DNA of 64,000 nucleotides, taken from positions 50,742,303 through 50,806,302 of the forward strand of contig OY759270.1 in NCBI GenBank assembly GCA_963662155.1, read 5' to 3'. The position numbers were made by a program, and so were the translations under genes. Every line of letters begins with the position of its first letter. The stretch's first letter is position 1. Positions 23,056 through 32,699 of this stretch are shown here, one piece after another. The notes beneath the pieces were generated by a model. It had not been told where the DNA came from and searched no databases. It saw nothing but the letters and a program-made list of their open reading frames with translations. The stretch is from Lamellibrachia columna (Eukaryota; Annelida; Polychaeta; Sabellida; Siboglinidae).

Positions 23056-23359
23056 ATCTTGAAATCTAAAAGTAATTTTAATTTATTATAATAACATTTC
23101 CTGTCCCCAAATATGCAGGCCTTGCCACCAAAATCAATATTATGTATATATATTTTAGAAGCGAGTGTAATGATGTGGAGTCCAGCAAATGGTGATTTGA
23201 CAGTTATTTTATTATTTTTAAGATGGCTACCAAGATAGTGTGAATAAAACGCCACAGATGGATTTCTGGTACATGACTATAATACGATATGACAAATATT
23301 ATATATCTAGTATAGCAATTTTTTTTACCCCCAATGAAGCTATATGGTGGCTCAGACTA
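23056..23359. other. Gene-free stretch, nothing recognised
   Basis: AT-rich sequence between the Polinton 2 end and a family A copy. A GGGGGTCAGAC motif near 23,365 recalls the right edge of family A module b. Confidence 0.4.
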
Positions 23360-23900
<541 letters not shown>

Positions 23901-23999
23901 TGAGCTGTCTGGTCGTCATGCGTTACACCCAATATATGACAATCCCAATGTGGGGGGTGTGTTCGTGGTTATATGTACGTAGAATGTACGTAGAATTTT

Positions 24000-24566
24000 T
24001 TTTGCTGTTCGTTGTGCCAAATGTTACTGGTATAGCGACTCAGAGATAGGCGACTTTTTCGATCCTGTATCCATTTCCACATTCACGTACACGGGCTTTC
24101 AGTGTTACAGTTGCGCACTGTGTAAATCCCGATTTTCGGTTCTGCGTTTCATCAATGTCAGCGGTTGTGTTCGCTGATGCGAATATTTCTCCAGGCCGCT
24201 ATGACATTTTCTTGCCAGATGCCCCACTTTTTGCACTTGTGACACACATTCTTCTTGTAAGGAAAACGTTGTGTTTCACATTCGATTTGAAGGATTGTTT
24301 TTCTCCATCCTGTTGAATCCTTCCGTCCACCACTTAGCCTCAGGCTGCTTAACAGCAATATGCACAACTCTGCATATGTAGTTTCTTTCGGGTTCTTCAA
24401 GCGTAAGTATGTTTTTCAATAGTCTATATTATGCATTGGGATTTACCATCGATATTAACACATCCGCTTTCTTATCTATCCCGACGCCAGTTAGCGTTTT
24501 AGGTCAGTCCATTGGTCCAGTCTTTCAACATAACTTTCGAAGTCTTCTGCGGTTTCTTGATAAAGG
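24000..24566 (-). pseudogene. Ty3/gypsy-type gag and protease remnant
   Basis: Read on the minus strand from about 24,560, the sequence gives ETAEDFESYVERLDQW, resembling the start of a gypsy Gag, then a NPKETTYAELCILL block, then a cysteine-rich zinc-knuckle-like NVCHKCKKWG, and finally VEMDTGS near 24,075, an aspartic protease active-site motif. Stops and frameshifts separate the blocks. No LTR or pol beyond the protease was found. The BEL element inserted at its right edge. Confidence 0.65.
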
Positions 24567-24588
24567 GGTTTAATTCGGCGATGCACAC

Positions 24589-25234
24589 TGTTTCGTTTCC
24601 GTACAGGTTTTATTGGCGATAACCCGCAACAAAATACATCTGTCGAACTGCAAAGAATAATAAGAACAATAAGTTAACTTGTTAGGGCGAAGTGTATTAA
24701 ATAAAGCTAACAGTAAGCCTAAGCCTAATTACGCATCATACTAGACTAACTATCAAAATTACAATAGTACTATACTTTAGAAATAACACAATTATACTGC
24801 ACTGTATATAGGCGGATAGCACATAGAACGTAGCCTAACAGCGATAGGCGCACATGACCTACATAAACACGTGTAGCGGCGTGGACAATAAGCTTAGAGC
24901 TGTGCTGCTAGCGGTCCGACTTTCGCTAGATGTACGTAATACGATAGATGCTATGAAACAAACGAATCTATTTCTAAGTTATGTATACATTCTAATTACT
25001 ACGACAAATACAACTATGTGTACTATAAGTCAATAATCTACAGTTCTATACTCACATTTAGTGCGTGAAACAGTGGCTAAATTAGAATACGTGATACGGC
25101 GAACAGGCGCGCAGGCGAGCAGGCGATACGGCGACTGGCGAATAATGACGCGTGGTCACTGAGGCGTGTCACTAACGAGGTCAAGTCCCTAGCGGCTAAA
25201 ACGTGTACAATAAACTGGGTAAACTGCCGAAACA
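24589..25234 (-). repeat. 3' LTR of the BEL/Pao element
   Basis: 646 bp, starting TGTTTCG and ending CGAAACA, nearly identical to 30,724-31,369. It is the 3' LTR because the element is on the minus strand. The Gag-Pol stop codon (25,196-25,198) lies inside it. Confidence 0.96.
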
Positions 25235-28200
25235 CTCCCGCCTAGCTAATTGGAAAAAAAAAAGGAAAATATAAAACATTAGCGGTAAACAGAGCAGTTT
25301 GCAATATGATAACGTTAATTTTCTTCGTAAGCCGTTGCTCAATTCGTCGTCGGTGGCGATCAGGCACATCTTGTGAATAGGCCGATCATAGAGCCTTGCG
25401 TTGGCTGTTCGCACGGTAGCCTTCCGTACTAGGCCATCATCACCGGGCTGGACAGCAGTGACGACGGCACGTTCCCACAGAGCGCGTGGGGCGGCCGCGC
25501 CCTTCATCCCGGGCTCCAGTAGAAGCACTAAGTCGCCGACTTGCAGGTTCTGCCGCGAGTGAAACCACTTCGAGCGAGCGATGAGATGCGGCGGCATGTA
25601 TCTCAGCCACGTCTCCCAGAACAACTGGACACGCTGATGTAGAGCTTTCACAACGTCTCGCGGATGTGGACGGTCCTCGACAACGGGCTGCGGCACCGTT
25701 GGCTGGTCGAAGGGGTGAAGAATGTCGTTGCCGGTGACCGCAGGTGACCCGACAGGATCAGGTCCGTCGGGAAACAGCGGTCTCGAGTTGATGACGTACA
25801 TCACCTCCGAGAGGAAGGTCTGCCATTCCTCGAAGGTGAATCGGCGCTTGAGGTAGTTGACGGCAGCATCGAGTCCTCGGCGGTAGCTACGTATGAGGGA
25901 CTCGACGACACCGTTCATGTGGCTCGCCTTCGGCACGTTGAACTGCCACTCGAAGTGTGTTCGTTCGGCAGCGAGTTCTCGCTTGAGACGCGAAACGTCC
26001 CACGAGTCGATCGCATCACGGAGCGGTCGCTGCGCCCCCTGGAAGTTCTTGCCTCGATCACTGAAGACTGTCGTCGGGTGTACACCTCGGCGTGAGACAA
26101 ATCGACGCCACGCGAGTAGGAATGATTCAGTGGATGCGCTGCTGGTTAGCTCCAGGTGGACGACTCGTGTGGTAGTACACGTCACGATCATCACAGATGA
26201 TTCTGTCGTAACGTTTCTGCTGACTTTTGTCTGTAGCGGTCCGAAAAAGTCAACGGCCACAGCGGCGAACGGTGGCGTACAGGGGTTTCCTCGGAAGGTA
26301 GGTAAGATGCCCATCTGTTGTTGTAGCATGGACTCCCGCCTGGTGCGACAGTACATACATTTACTCGCCACAGACTTCAGCAGTTCTTTCCCATTGCCGA
26401 TGTGGATTCCTTCCTTGGCGATGTTTGCGAGCACCACTCGGTACCCCTGGTGTAGGTATCGTATGTGTTTTCGGCGAGCGTAGAGTTCGACGAGTGGACT
26501 GTTTCCTGGTAGGATGATCGGGTGGCACACATCAGGATGCAGAGGCAACTGTCCGATGCGTCCCTCGGCGCGGACAATGCCCTTGGCGTCGAGCACTGGA
26601 GCGATGCTGGCGAATGTTGAGCGACACGCGGCAAAGTCTTCTCGGAACTCCGACTGGCAGAGGAAGAAAAGCGCTTGCTGAGCGTCCTTCAGTTCTTCTG
26701 CTCCAATCGTTCTGGTATCGGCGCGGTTAACTCTCGGTTGCAGTATTCGTCTCCAGCGCGCAACGTGGCGGGTTAGGCGGTCCCATTCGCTGACTTGAGC
26801 GACGAGTCGATCTGCAATGGTCATGTCGGCGATGCATACATCATTGGTGCGAACATGATGTATACGGCGGTGACGTGACGTGCGAGCTTTCTCGTTGCGA
26901 CCTTCGATTCGTGTGGCGGCTTCAATCTCAGAGTCTTGTTCGCATGTAGACTCTTGCGGCCACGTGTCTTCATGTTGACGTAAGAAGAGCGGTCCCTCAT
27001 GCCAGTACTGGAGTTCACGTACTGAGAGAGGCTTCGTGAGCGCGTCGGCGGCGTTCATGTTGGACGGGACGTAGCGAAACTCGTCCATGAAGCGCGGGTG
27101 TGTGTCCTGTATCTCTTGAATACGGGCAGACACGAACGGTTTGAAGTTGGCGGAGGCAGAGCGAACCCATTTCAGGACGGTTTGCGAATCGACCCAGAAG
27201 TGTATAGAGTCGAATCCGCCCATGACGTCTTCGATGAACTTTGCGAGTCGAGACATGATGACGGCGGCCATCAACTCCAACCGTGGAATCGACTTCTTCT
27301 TCAGAGGAGCGACGAGTGCTTTCGCCATGACGAATGTCGTCGTCGTGGCGCCGTTGCTGAGTGGCCAACGTAGCCATAGAACAGCACCGTAGGCATTCGC
27401 ACCTCCGTCGCTGAAGCAGTGTAGTTGCGGCTTGCCGACGCTATCGTTTGGCTTCACACAACGAGGCACTTGAAACTTCACTAACTCTTGCATCTGAATC
27501 ACGTGTGTGTTCCATCGCTGCTTGTCGTCGTCGTCGAGTGGTTCATCCCAAGACACACCACGGCGCCACAAGTCTTGTAGGTCGATGCGGAATGCTAACG
27601 AGACAGGCGACAGCATGCCCAGAGGATCCCATATCTTCGCGACGAGACTCAGTATCGTTCGCTTCGTTACCGGGTCAGATTCCATTTCAACATCTTTGGC
27701 CTTCAGTGAAAACAGGTCGAGTGATTTGTCCCAATGATGACCTAAGACGTCGATTGTCGGCTCATCGGGGTTGTCATCTACTGCTGCATGATTCGAATGC
27801 CACGTCTTTATGTCAAACTTCCCTCTGGCGAGGACAGCATCGACTTCGTCTCTTGCTCTGATGGCATCTTCTGCAGTGGCGGTTGAGTGGCTGATGTCAT
27901 CCATGTACATCTCGTTGTCGACGATGTAGCTTCCAATCGGTTCCGATTGACGACCGATTTCAGCAAGGATTCTGACGGAGTTGATGGCGATGTCCGGTGC
28001 GGGTCGTTCCCCGAACGGTAGACGTATCCACTGGAATGCGATTGGCCGTGAGCACTCATCTCCAAATCGCCAAACGAACCGGTGAAAGATCTGGTCCGGT
28101 TCGGCAACTTCGATCTGGTTAAACATCTTCTTCACGTCTCCCACGAGTGCGACTCGATCGCGACGCCAAGCGAGAAGACATGAGATGAGTGAGTTGAGCA

Positions 28201-30667
28201 GGTCGGGGTCTTTGTGAAAGCCGTCGTTGAGTGAAACGCCCTTGAACAGTGCGGCGGCGTTCCAGACGATGCGGGTCTTCGTGGTGGACTTGTCTTCTCG
28301 ATAGACGGCGTGATGCTCCAGATACCAACCACGCCCGTCGTGAGTCTCTTCAATCGTGAGTGGACGTACAAATCCCTGCGTGATGAGATTTCTGATTTCG
28401 GCGTTGTATGCTTCAAGACGACCATTTCGTCTCAAGGAGTTCTCTTGTTGATACATTCTGGCAACTGTCTTCTCCTTGTTGAAAGGGAGAGCCTCAGGGT
28501 ATCCATCACGCCAAGGCATGAAGACTTTGATTCTTCCTTCCTTTGTGATGGAAGTAGTTGTCTTGGCGTGTAGTAAAAACTTCGATTCAGCTAGTTCCTT
28601 GTCACTGCAGATGCAGGCGGTCGTCGGCTTGACCCCCGCTACGTCGGAGTAGAACAGCTTCTTGATGTCATCTTCGATGAGTCGCTGCACGTGGTGAACT
28701 GCAGATCTAGCGACGGCTCTTGGGGGCTGTATCTGACCACCATAGAGCACCCAGCCCAACCGTGTGCAGGCTGCACTCGGTAGTTGCGCTTCGTTCGTAG
28801 GTGAGGAGATCGTGTGAAGTGTTGAGATCAGGTAGGCCTGGTCGTATCCTACCAGCAGGTCAATTTTCTCTTTCGCCAATGGAACGCAATCTCGCGCCGG
28901 TAGAAGGTACTCGTACTGTTGAAACAGGCTGCTGTCGATCGCGGGCGCGTCGTGTGCTGGCACCTTGATTCCCATGGCGTTGATGTCGTAGGCGATGCTC
29001 GCGTCTCTTTGCACCGGTCGCACGCGAAGCACGTATCTCGCACTCTTCTCAGATCTGACTCCGCCCCCTGCCACACCGTAACGGAAGACTTGATCATCGC
29101 CGGTGATGCCAAGTCGCTTTGCCAGTGAATGTCTCACGAGGGTGGTGTCGCTTCCGGTGTCGAGAAAAGCGACTATCTTGTGCCACGCTCCAGTCGAGTC
29201 ACGAACCTCCACGTAGGTTGACGGCGAGAACCGGCCTTGATTCCCGTGCAGGTGACCAAGGAAGGTTGGCGTTGACGTTGCGGCGCCTTGCTGTGGCGTA
29301 AAACTGGCGGATGCAGGGTTCATCTGTGACATAGGTGGCGAGGCACGACGTGTCGTTGACGTTGGCGCTGACAACTGGCGATTCGGTTGACAGTTGAGTA
29401 GTCTGTGATGTCGATCACCGCATTCGATGCATCGCTTCGGCCGTGTACAGTCGCTACTTCGGTGACGACCGTAACAGCTGAAGCAGCGTCCGTCGGTTCT
29501 GATGACATCGCGGCGTTGTGCAGGTTGCATCGCTTGAAACGCCTGGCAGTCGATAAACTTGTGGTGAACTCCGCAGCCCAAGATACACGGATCGGTAAAT
29601 GACGTTCCGGTTCCGTTGACGTGATGGAGTGACGATTTCTTCTCAGTCCTGGTCGATTTGGCTGGCATCAATCGTTCACGCGCCTCTGTTTCTGCTCGTA
29701 GAAATTCGACGATTCTGTTGACTGAGAGTTGTTCTGCGGGGTGGTTCTGTCGCATCCAGCGTTCACACTCGTAGTAAAGTTCTGGCTCCAGCTTGCTGCT
29801 TACGATGCGTACCACTGTGGGCGAGTCGAGTTCGCTCTCATTGCCGATTTCCGTGATTCGTCGCGCAAAGTCGGTCAATCGATCCAATACGGCTCTCATC
29901 TCTGATGCTGTATTCTGTCTGATCGGTCGAATGCCGTCCATGTCAGCGATGATTTCTTGGACTACAGCTGCCTTCGGTATCTTCTCTTCTAGCCGGCACC
30001 ATACTCCGTTAGGGCCGCTCATAGCAGTGCAGCTGTCGATAGAGGCGGTCACTCGAGACGGCAGAACTGAGGCGTGCAGTATGTACATCAGCTTGTCTGC
30101 CTCCTTGCTGATACCAGCGGAGTTGAAGTATTGTTCTAGCTGCAATCGCCACGAGTAGAAATTCTTGTTTTGGCCATCCCATCTTGGCGGATGCATTCCT
30201 GTCGTGCGGATTGATGCGCTTTCTCTCGGGGTGACTAGCTTGTCGGTGATGATGCTCAGTGCTTCGAGCGTCTTGGCGAGAACGTCGGCGTTGGCGTTGG
30301 CGTCGGCGGGTTGCGTATCGTGCGTCCACCCTGTCTGCAGCTTGTCGATCTCTATTTCTCTAGCGGTGACTTCTTCAACGTTACTCTCAACATCGACGAA
30401 GCGAGCCGTTGGACGTGAGACGCCTTCTTCGTCGTCTTCTCTTGCGATGTCATTCTCCAGCAAGACGGTCTCCATCTGCACGTTGATGTTATTGAGTTCT
30501 TCAAGCAAGAGTCGTGCGCGGCGTCGAGCATCCTCTACAGTGTCGGCCTGTACGTCAGCTCCTTGGCCGACAACTGCGCGCAGTCTGTTGACGCACCTCG
30601 TCAGCAGACCCTTTTTGATCGTGCGCGTCTTCTTTAGGACTTTGTAGGCCCGAACTACTTCTTCCAT
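25196..30667 (-). CDS. BEL/Pao Gag-Pol polyprotein
   Basis: This single uninterrupted frame encodes all retrotransposon functions. The upstream open frame begins at 30,721, inside the primer-binding region, so I prefer the next Met (30,667, in MEEVVRAYKV); counted from 30,721 the frame is 1,841 codons. In order it has a Gag with the WDG...YSWRLQLEQYF block (about residue 180) and two to three zinc knuckles (375-440). Then come an aspartic protease with LDTGSDTT (about 518), reverse transcriptase with YMDD (about 938), and RNase H with CFSDGGANAYGA and FWVDSQT. The integrase has an H2C2 finger and D, D, E in AVDFFGP, VFSDRGKNF and NGVVES (about 1,490-1,605), and a C-terminal DUF5641-like domain has VGDLVLLLEPG. 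All catalytic motifs are intact. The last 40 residues are hydrophobic and run into the LTR. It may still be active. Confidence 0.96.
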   Translation of the reverse strand: MEEVVRAYKVLKKTRTIKKGLLTRCVNRLRAVVGQGADVQADTVEDARRRARLLLEELNNINVQMETVLLENDIAREDDEEGVSRPTARFVDVESNVEEVTAREIEIDKLQTGWTHDTQPADANANADVLAKTLEALSIITDKLVTPRESASIRTTGMHPPRWDGQNKNFYSWRLQLEQYFNSAGISKEADKLMYILHASVLPSRVTASIDSCTAMSGPNGVWCRLEEKIPKAAVVQEIIADMDGIRPIRQNTASEMRAVLDRLTDFARRITEIGNESELDSPTVVRIVSSKLEPELYYECERWMRQNHPAEQLSVNRIVEFLRAETEARERLMPAKSTRTEKKSSLHHVNGTGTSFTDPCILGCGVHHKFIDCQAFQAMQPAQRRDVIRTDGRCFSCYGRHRSSDCTRPKRCIECGDRHHRLLNCQPNRQLSAPTSTTRRASPPMSQMNPASASFTPQQGAATSTPTFLGHLHGNQGRFSPSTYVEVRDSTGAWHKIVAFLDTGSDTTLVRHSLAKRLGITGDDQVFRYGVAGGGVRSEKSARYVLRVRPVQRDASIAYDINAMGIKVPAHDAPAIDSSLFQQYEYLLPARDCVPLAKEKIDLLVGYDQAYLISTLHTISSPTNEAQLPSAACTRLGWVLYGGQIQPPRAVARSAVHHVQRLIEDDIKKLFYSDVAGVKPTTACICSDKELAESKFLLHAKTTTSITKEGRIKVFMPWRDGYPEALPFNKEKTVARMYQQENSLRRNGRLEAYNAEIRNLITQGFVRPLTIEETHDGRGWYLEHHAVYREDKSTTKTRIVWNAAALFKGVSLNDGFHKDPDLLNSLISCLLAWRRDRVALVGDVKKMFNQIEVAEPDQIFHRFVWRFGDECSRPIAFQWIRLPFGERPAPDIAINSVRILAEIGRQSEPIGSYIVDNEMYMDDISHSTATAEDAIRARDEVDAVLARGKFDIKTWHSNHAAVDDNPDEPTIDVLGHHWDKSLDLFSLKAKDVEMESDPVTKRTILSLVAKIWDPLGMLSPVSLAFRIDLQDLWRRGVSWDEPLDDDDKQRWNTHVIQMQELVKFQVPRCVKPNDSVGKPQLHCFSDGGANAYGAVLWLRWPLSNGATTTTFVMAKALVAPLKKKSIPRLELMAAVIMSRLAKFIEDVMGGFDSIHFWVDSQTVLKWVRSASANFKPFVSARIQEIQDTHPRFMDEFRYVPSNMNAADALTKPLSVRELQYWHEGPLFLRQHEDTWPQESTCEQDSEIEAATRIEGRNEKARTSRHRRIHHVRTNDVCIADMTIADRLVAQVSEWDRLTRHVARWRRILQPRVNRADTRTIGAEELKDAQQALFFLCQSEFREDFAACRSTFASIAPVLDAKGIVRAEGRIGQLPLHPDVCHPIILPGNSPLVELYARRKHIRYLHQGYRVVLANIAKEGIHIGNGKELLKSVASKCMYCRTRRESMLQQQMGILPTFRGNPCTPPFAAVAVDFFGPLQTKVSRNVTTESSVMIVTCTTTRVVHLELTSSASTESFLLAWRRFVSRRGVHPTTVFSDRGKNFQGAQRPLRDAIDSWDVSRLKRELAAERTHFEWQFNVPKASHMNGVVESLIRSYRRGLDAAVNYLKRRFTFEEWQTFLSEVMYVINSRPLFPDGPDPVGSPAVTGNDILHPFDQPTVPQPVVEDRPHPRDVVKALHQRVQLFWETWLRYMPPHLIARSKWFHSRQNLQVGDLVLLLEPGMKGAAAPRALWERAVVTAVQPGDDGLVRKATVRTANARLYDRPIHKMCLIATDDELSNGLRRKLTLSYCKLLCLPLMFYIFLFFFQLARRECFGSLPSLLYTF
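25235..25243 (-). promoter_or_regulatory. Polypurine tract of the BEL/Pao element
   Basis: On the minus strand GGCGGGAG lies directly against the 3' LTR, where the plus-strand DNA primer of LTR retrotransposons is generated. Confidence 0.6.
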
Positions 30668-30705
30668 GGCGTAGTGCACTTTCAGTAGGCTACATAAATT
30701 TCGAC

Positions 30706-30723
30706 TAATTCGGCGATGCACAC
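30706..30723 (-). promoter_or_regulatory. Putative primer-binding site, with a second copy beyond the 3' LTR
   Basis: The 18 bases next to the 5' LTR (plus strand TAATTCGGCGATGCACAC) occur again, identically, at 24,571-24,588 next to the outside of the 3' LTR. The match stops exactly at 18 bases, the usual length of a tRNA primer-binding site. The sequence does not show the standard TGG start expected opposite a tRNA CCA end, so the primer is not identified. Confidence 0.6.
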
Positions 30724-31369
30724 TGTTTCGTTTCCGTACAGGTTTTATTGGCGATAACCCGCAACAAAATACATCTGTCGAACTGCAAAGAATAATAAGA
30801 ACAATAAGTTAACTTGTTAGGGCGAAGTGTATTAAATAAAGCTAACAGTAAGCCTAAGCCTAATTACGCATCATACTAGACTAACTATCAAAACTACAAT
30901 AGTACTATACTTTAGAAATAACACAATTATACTGCACTGTATATAGGCGGAGAGCACATAGAACGTAGCCTAACAGCGATAGGCGCACATGACCTACATA
31001 AACACGTGTAGCGGCGTGGACAATAAGCTTAGAGCTGTGCTGCTAGCGGGCCGACTTTCGCTAGATGTACGTAATACGATAGATGCTATGAAACAAACGA
31101 ATCTATTTCTAAGTTATGTATACATTCTAATTACTACGACAAATACAACTATGTGTACTATAAGTCAATAATCTACAGTTCTATACTCACATTTAGTGCG
31201 TGAAACAGTGGCTAAATTAGAATACGTGATACGGCGAACAGGCGCGCAGGCGAGCAGGCGATACGGCGACTGGCGAATAATGACGCGTGGTCACTGAGGC
31301 GTGTCACTAACGAGGTCAAGTCCCTAGCGGCTAAAACGTGTACAATAAACTGGGTAAACTGCCGAAACA
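30724..31369 (-). repeat. 5' LTR of the BEL/Pao element
   Basis: 646 bp, matching the other LTR at all but three positions. It should hold the promoter and polyadenylation signals; I could not place a TATA box with confidence. GGGTT, the presumed target duplication, follows immediately on the plus strand. Confidence 0.96.
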
Positions 31370-32695
31370 GGGTTGAGAAAGAGAGCGATGGTGTTTATGG
31401 GGGACTCAATAGTCAGGAGGACCGACAGCGTCTTAAACAAGGGAGATGACGTGGTGGTTTGTTTGCCTGGGGCCAAAATAGAGGCGATAACTGAGAGGGT
31501 AGAAAACATTGTGGGTTCGGGCAAGGGTGGATCTGTTTTAGTACACGTAGGGACAAATAACGTAGAGAGAGAGAGAGGGTACAACTGCCATAGTTAGGAA
31601 ATACAGGATAGCTTCCTTTCTCAGCACGTGCTACAACCAACCAGGGGAGATAATGTATTAGATATAGTTTTGTCATCACAAAAAGAATTAGTGGACAGTG
31701 TAAAAATACATTAACCATTGGGTAACAGTGACCACGATCAAATACATTTTGACATCAATGTAAAATCAGAAAGTAAAAATAAAAAACATATAGGAGAAAC
31801 TTCCACAAAGGTAACTTTAAAGATATGAGAAAATCCTTAGCAAAGCTAGATTGGAATAACATGCTGACTAATAAGACCGCACTTGAATGTTGGAATATTC
31901 TAAAATATGAAATTGAGAGTATCATCGATAAATTTGTTCCCTTGAAAAAACAAGGAAAACGGTCTAGAAAGAAACACTTAACTTAGAGGCACTTAACTTA
32001 GCTACAACTGAAATTAGAAAATCTAAAAGAACCTTTGAAGAAAAATTGGTAGGTAATATAAAAAATGACAGCAAGAGTTTCTATGCTTATGTAAGGAGTA
32101 AACAGAAAGTTCGAAATAAGGTCGGACCACTGGAAAACAACAGTGGAAGCATAATTTAACACGGGTTTCAAATGGCAGAGGTCCTGAATGAGTATTTCAG
32201 CTCAGTTTTTACCACATATGATATCAGCTCACTTCCAGTTCCATTTACTAAATTTGAGGGCAGTAAATCAGAACATTTAGGGCAGTTATTTGTAACTCCT
32301 GAAATTATAGCAAAGACAATTAAAAAGATGAAATATAATAAATCACCGGGAGTTGATGGGATACCACCAAAATTTCTTAAGGAAATTGTTGAGCAAATTA
32401 GTACACCACTTGCAAAATGTTATATAACTTATCACTATAAGAAGGAATAGTTCCTTCAGAATGGAAAGAGGCAAACATTACGCCGCTATTTAAGAAGGGA
32501 TCGAGGAACAAGCCAGAAAATTACAGACCAGTGAGTTTAACATCAGTTGTATGTAAATTACTCGAAACATTAATTAGAGACCACATGGTAGAATTCCTTG
32601 TAAAACATAAATTAATAAATACATATCAACACGGGTTTCTAAAAGCAAAGATTGTTACTTAAACGAAAAGCCCATAATATAGGTAATGATGTAAT
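31370..32695 (+). mobile_element. CR1-like LINE copy 2, 5' part (ORF1 esterase to RT start)
   Basis: The plus strand starts within ORF1: VFMGDSIVRRTDSVLN (block I of an SGNH esterase, with GDS) and GGSVLVHVGTNN (block III). Homology continues with gaps through endonuclease-flank sequence to a 92-codon frame at 32,172-32,450. That frame has EYFSSVFTTYDISSLPVP and KSPGVDGIPPKFLK, the front of the reverse transcriptase. Most of the endonuclease region is deleted near 31,600. The copy is broken at about 32,695 by the antisense LINE-B and resumes at 34,681. It is the same family as copy 1 at 19.2 kb, similar over long stretches. Confidence 0.85.
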
Positions 32696-32699
32696 CAAC

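Larger units (their letters stand above)
24571..31369 (-). mobile_element. Complete BEL/Pao LTR retrotransposon, recent insertion
   Basis: Two 646-bp LTRs, both TGTTTCG...CGAAACA, enclose a single long minus-strand Gag-Pol frame. By eye they differ at three positions (T/C, T/G and T/G changes), about 0.5 percent, which indicates a young insertion. The pentamer GGGTT occurs at 31,370-31,374 and at 24,566-24,570. The left copy is separated from the LTR by 18 bases identical to those next to the other LTR (30,706-30,723). The element can thus be read as LTR-interior-LTR plus an extra copy of the primer-binding region, all flanked by a 5-bp target duplication. Confidence 0.95.

Noticed and set aside
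25893..26483. 196-codon plus-strand frame and other frames inside the BEL coding region
   Set aside because: They are shadows of the well-supported minus-strand Gag-Pol, which is GC-rich enough to leave several antisense frames open.
24589..31369. A target duplication directly touching both BEL LTRs
   Set aside because: The bases touching the two LTRs (GCACAC side and GGGTT side) do not match. The duplication appears only when the extra 18-mer is counted as part of the insertion.
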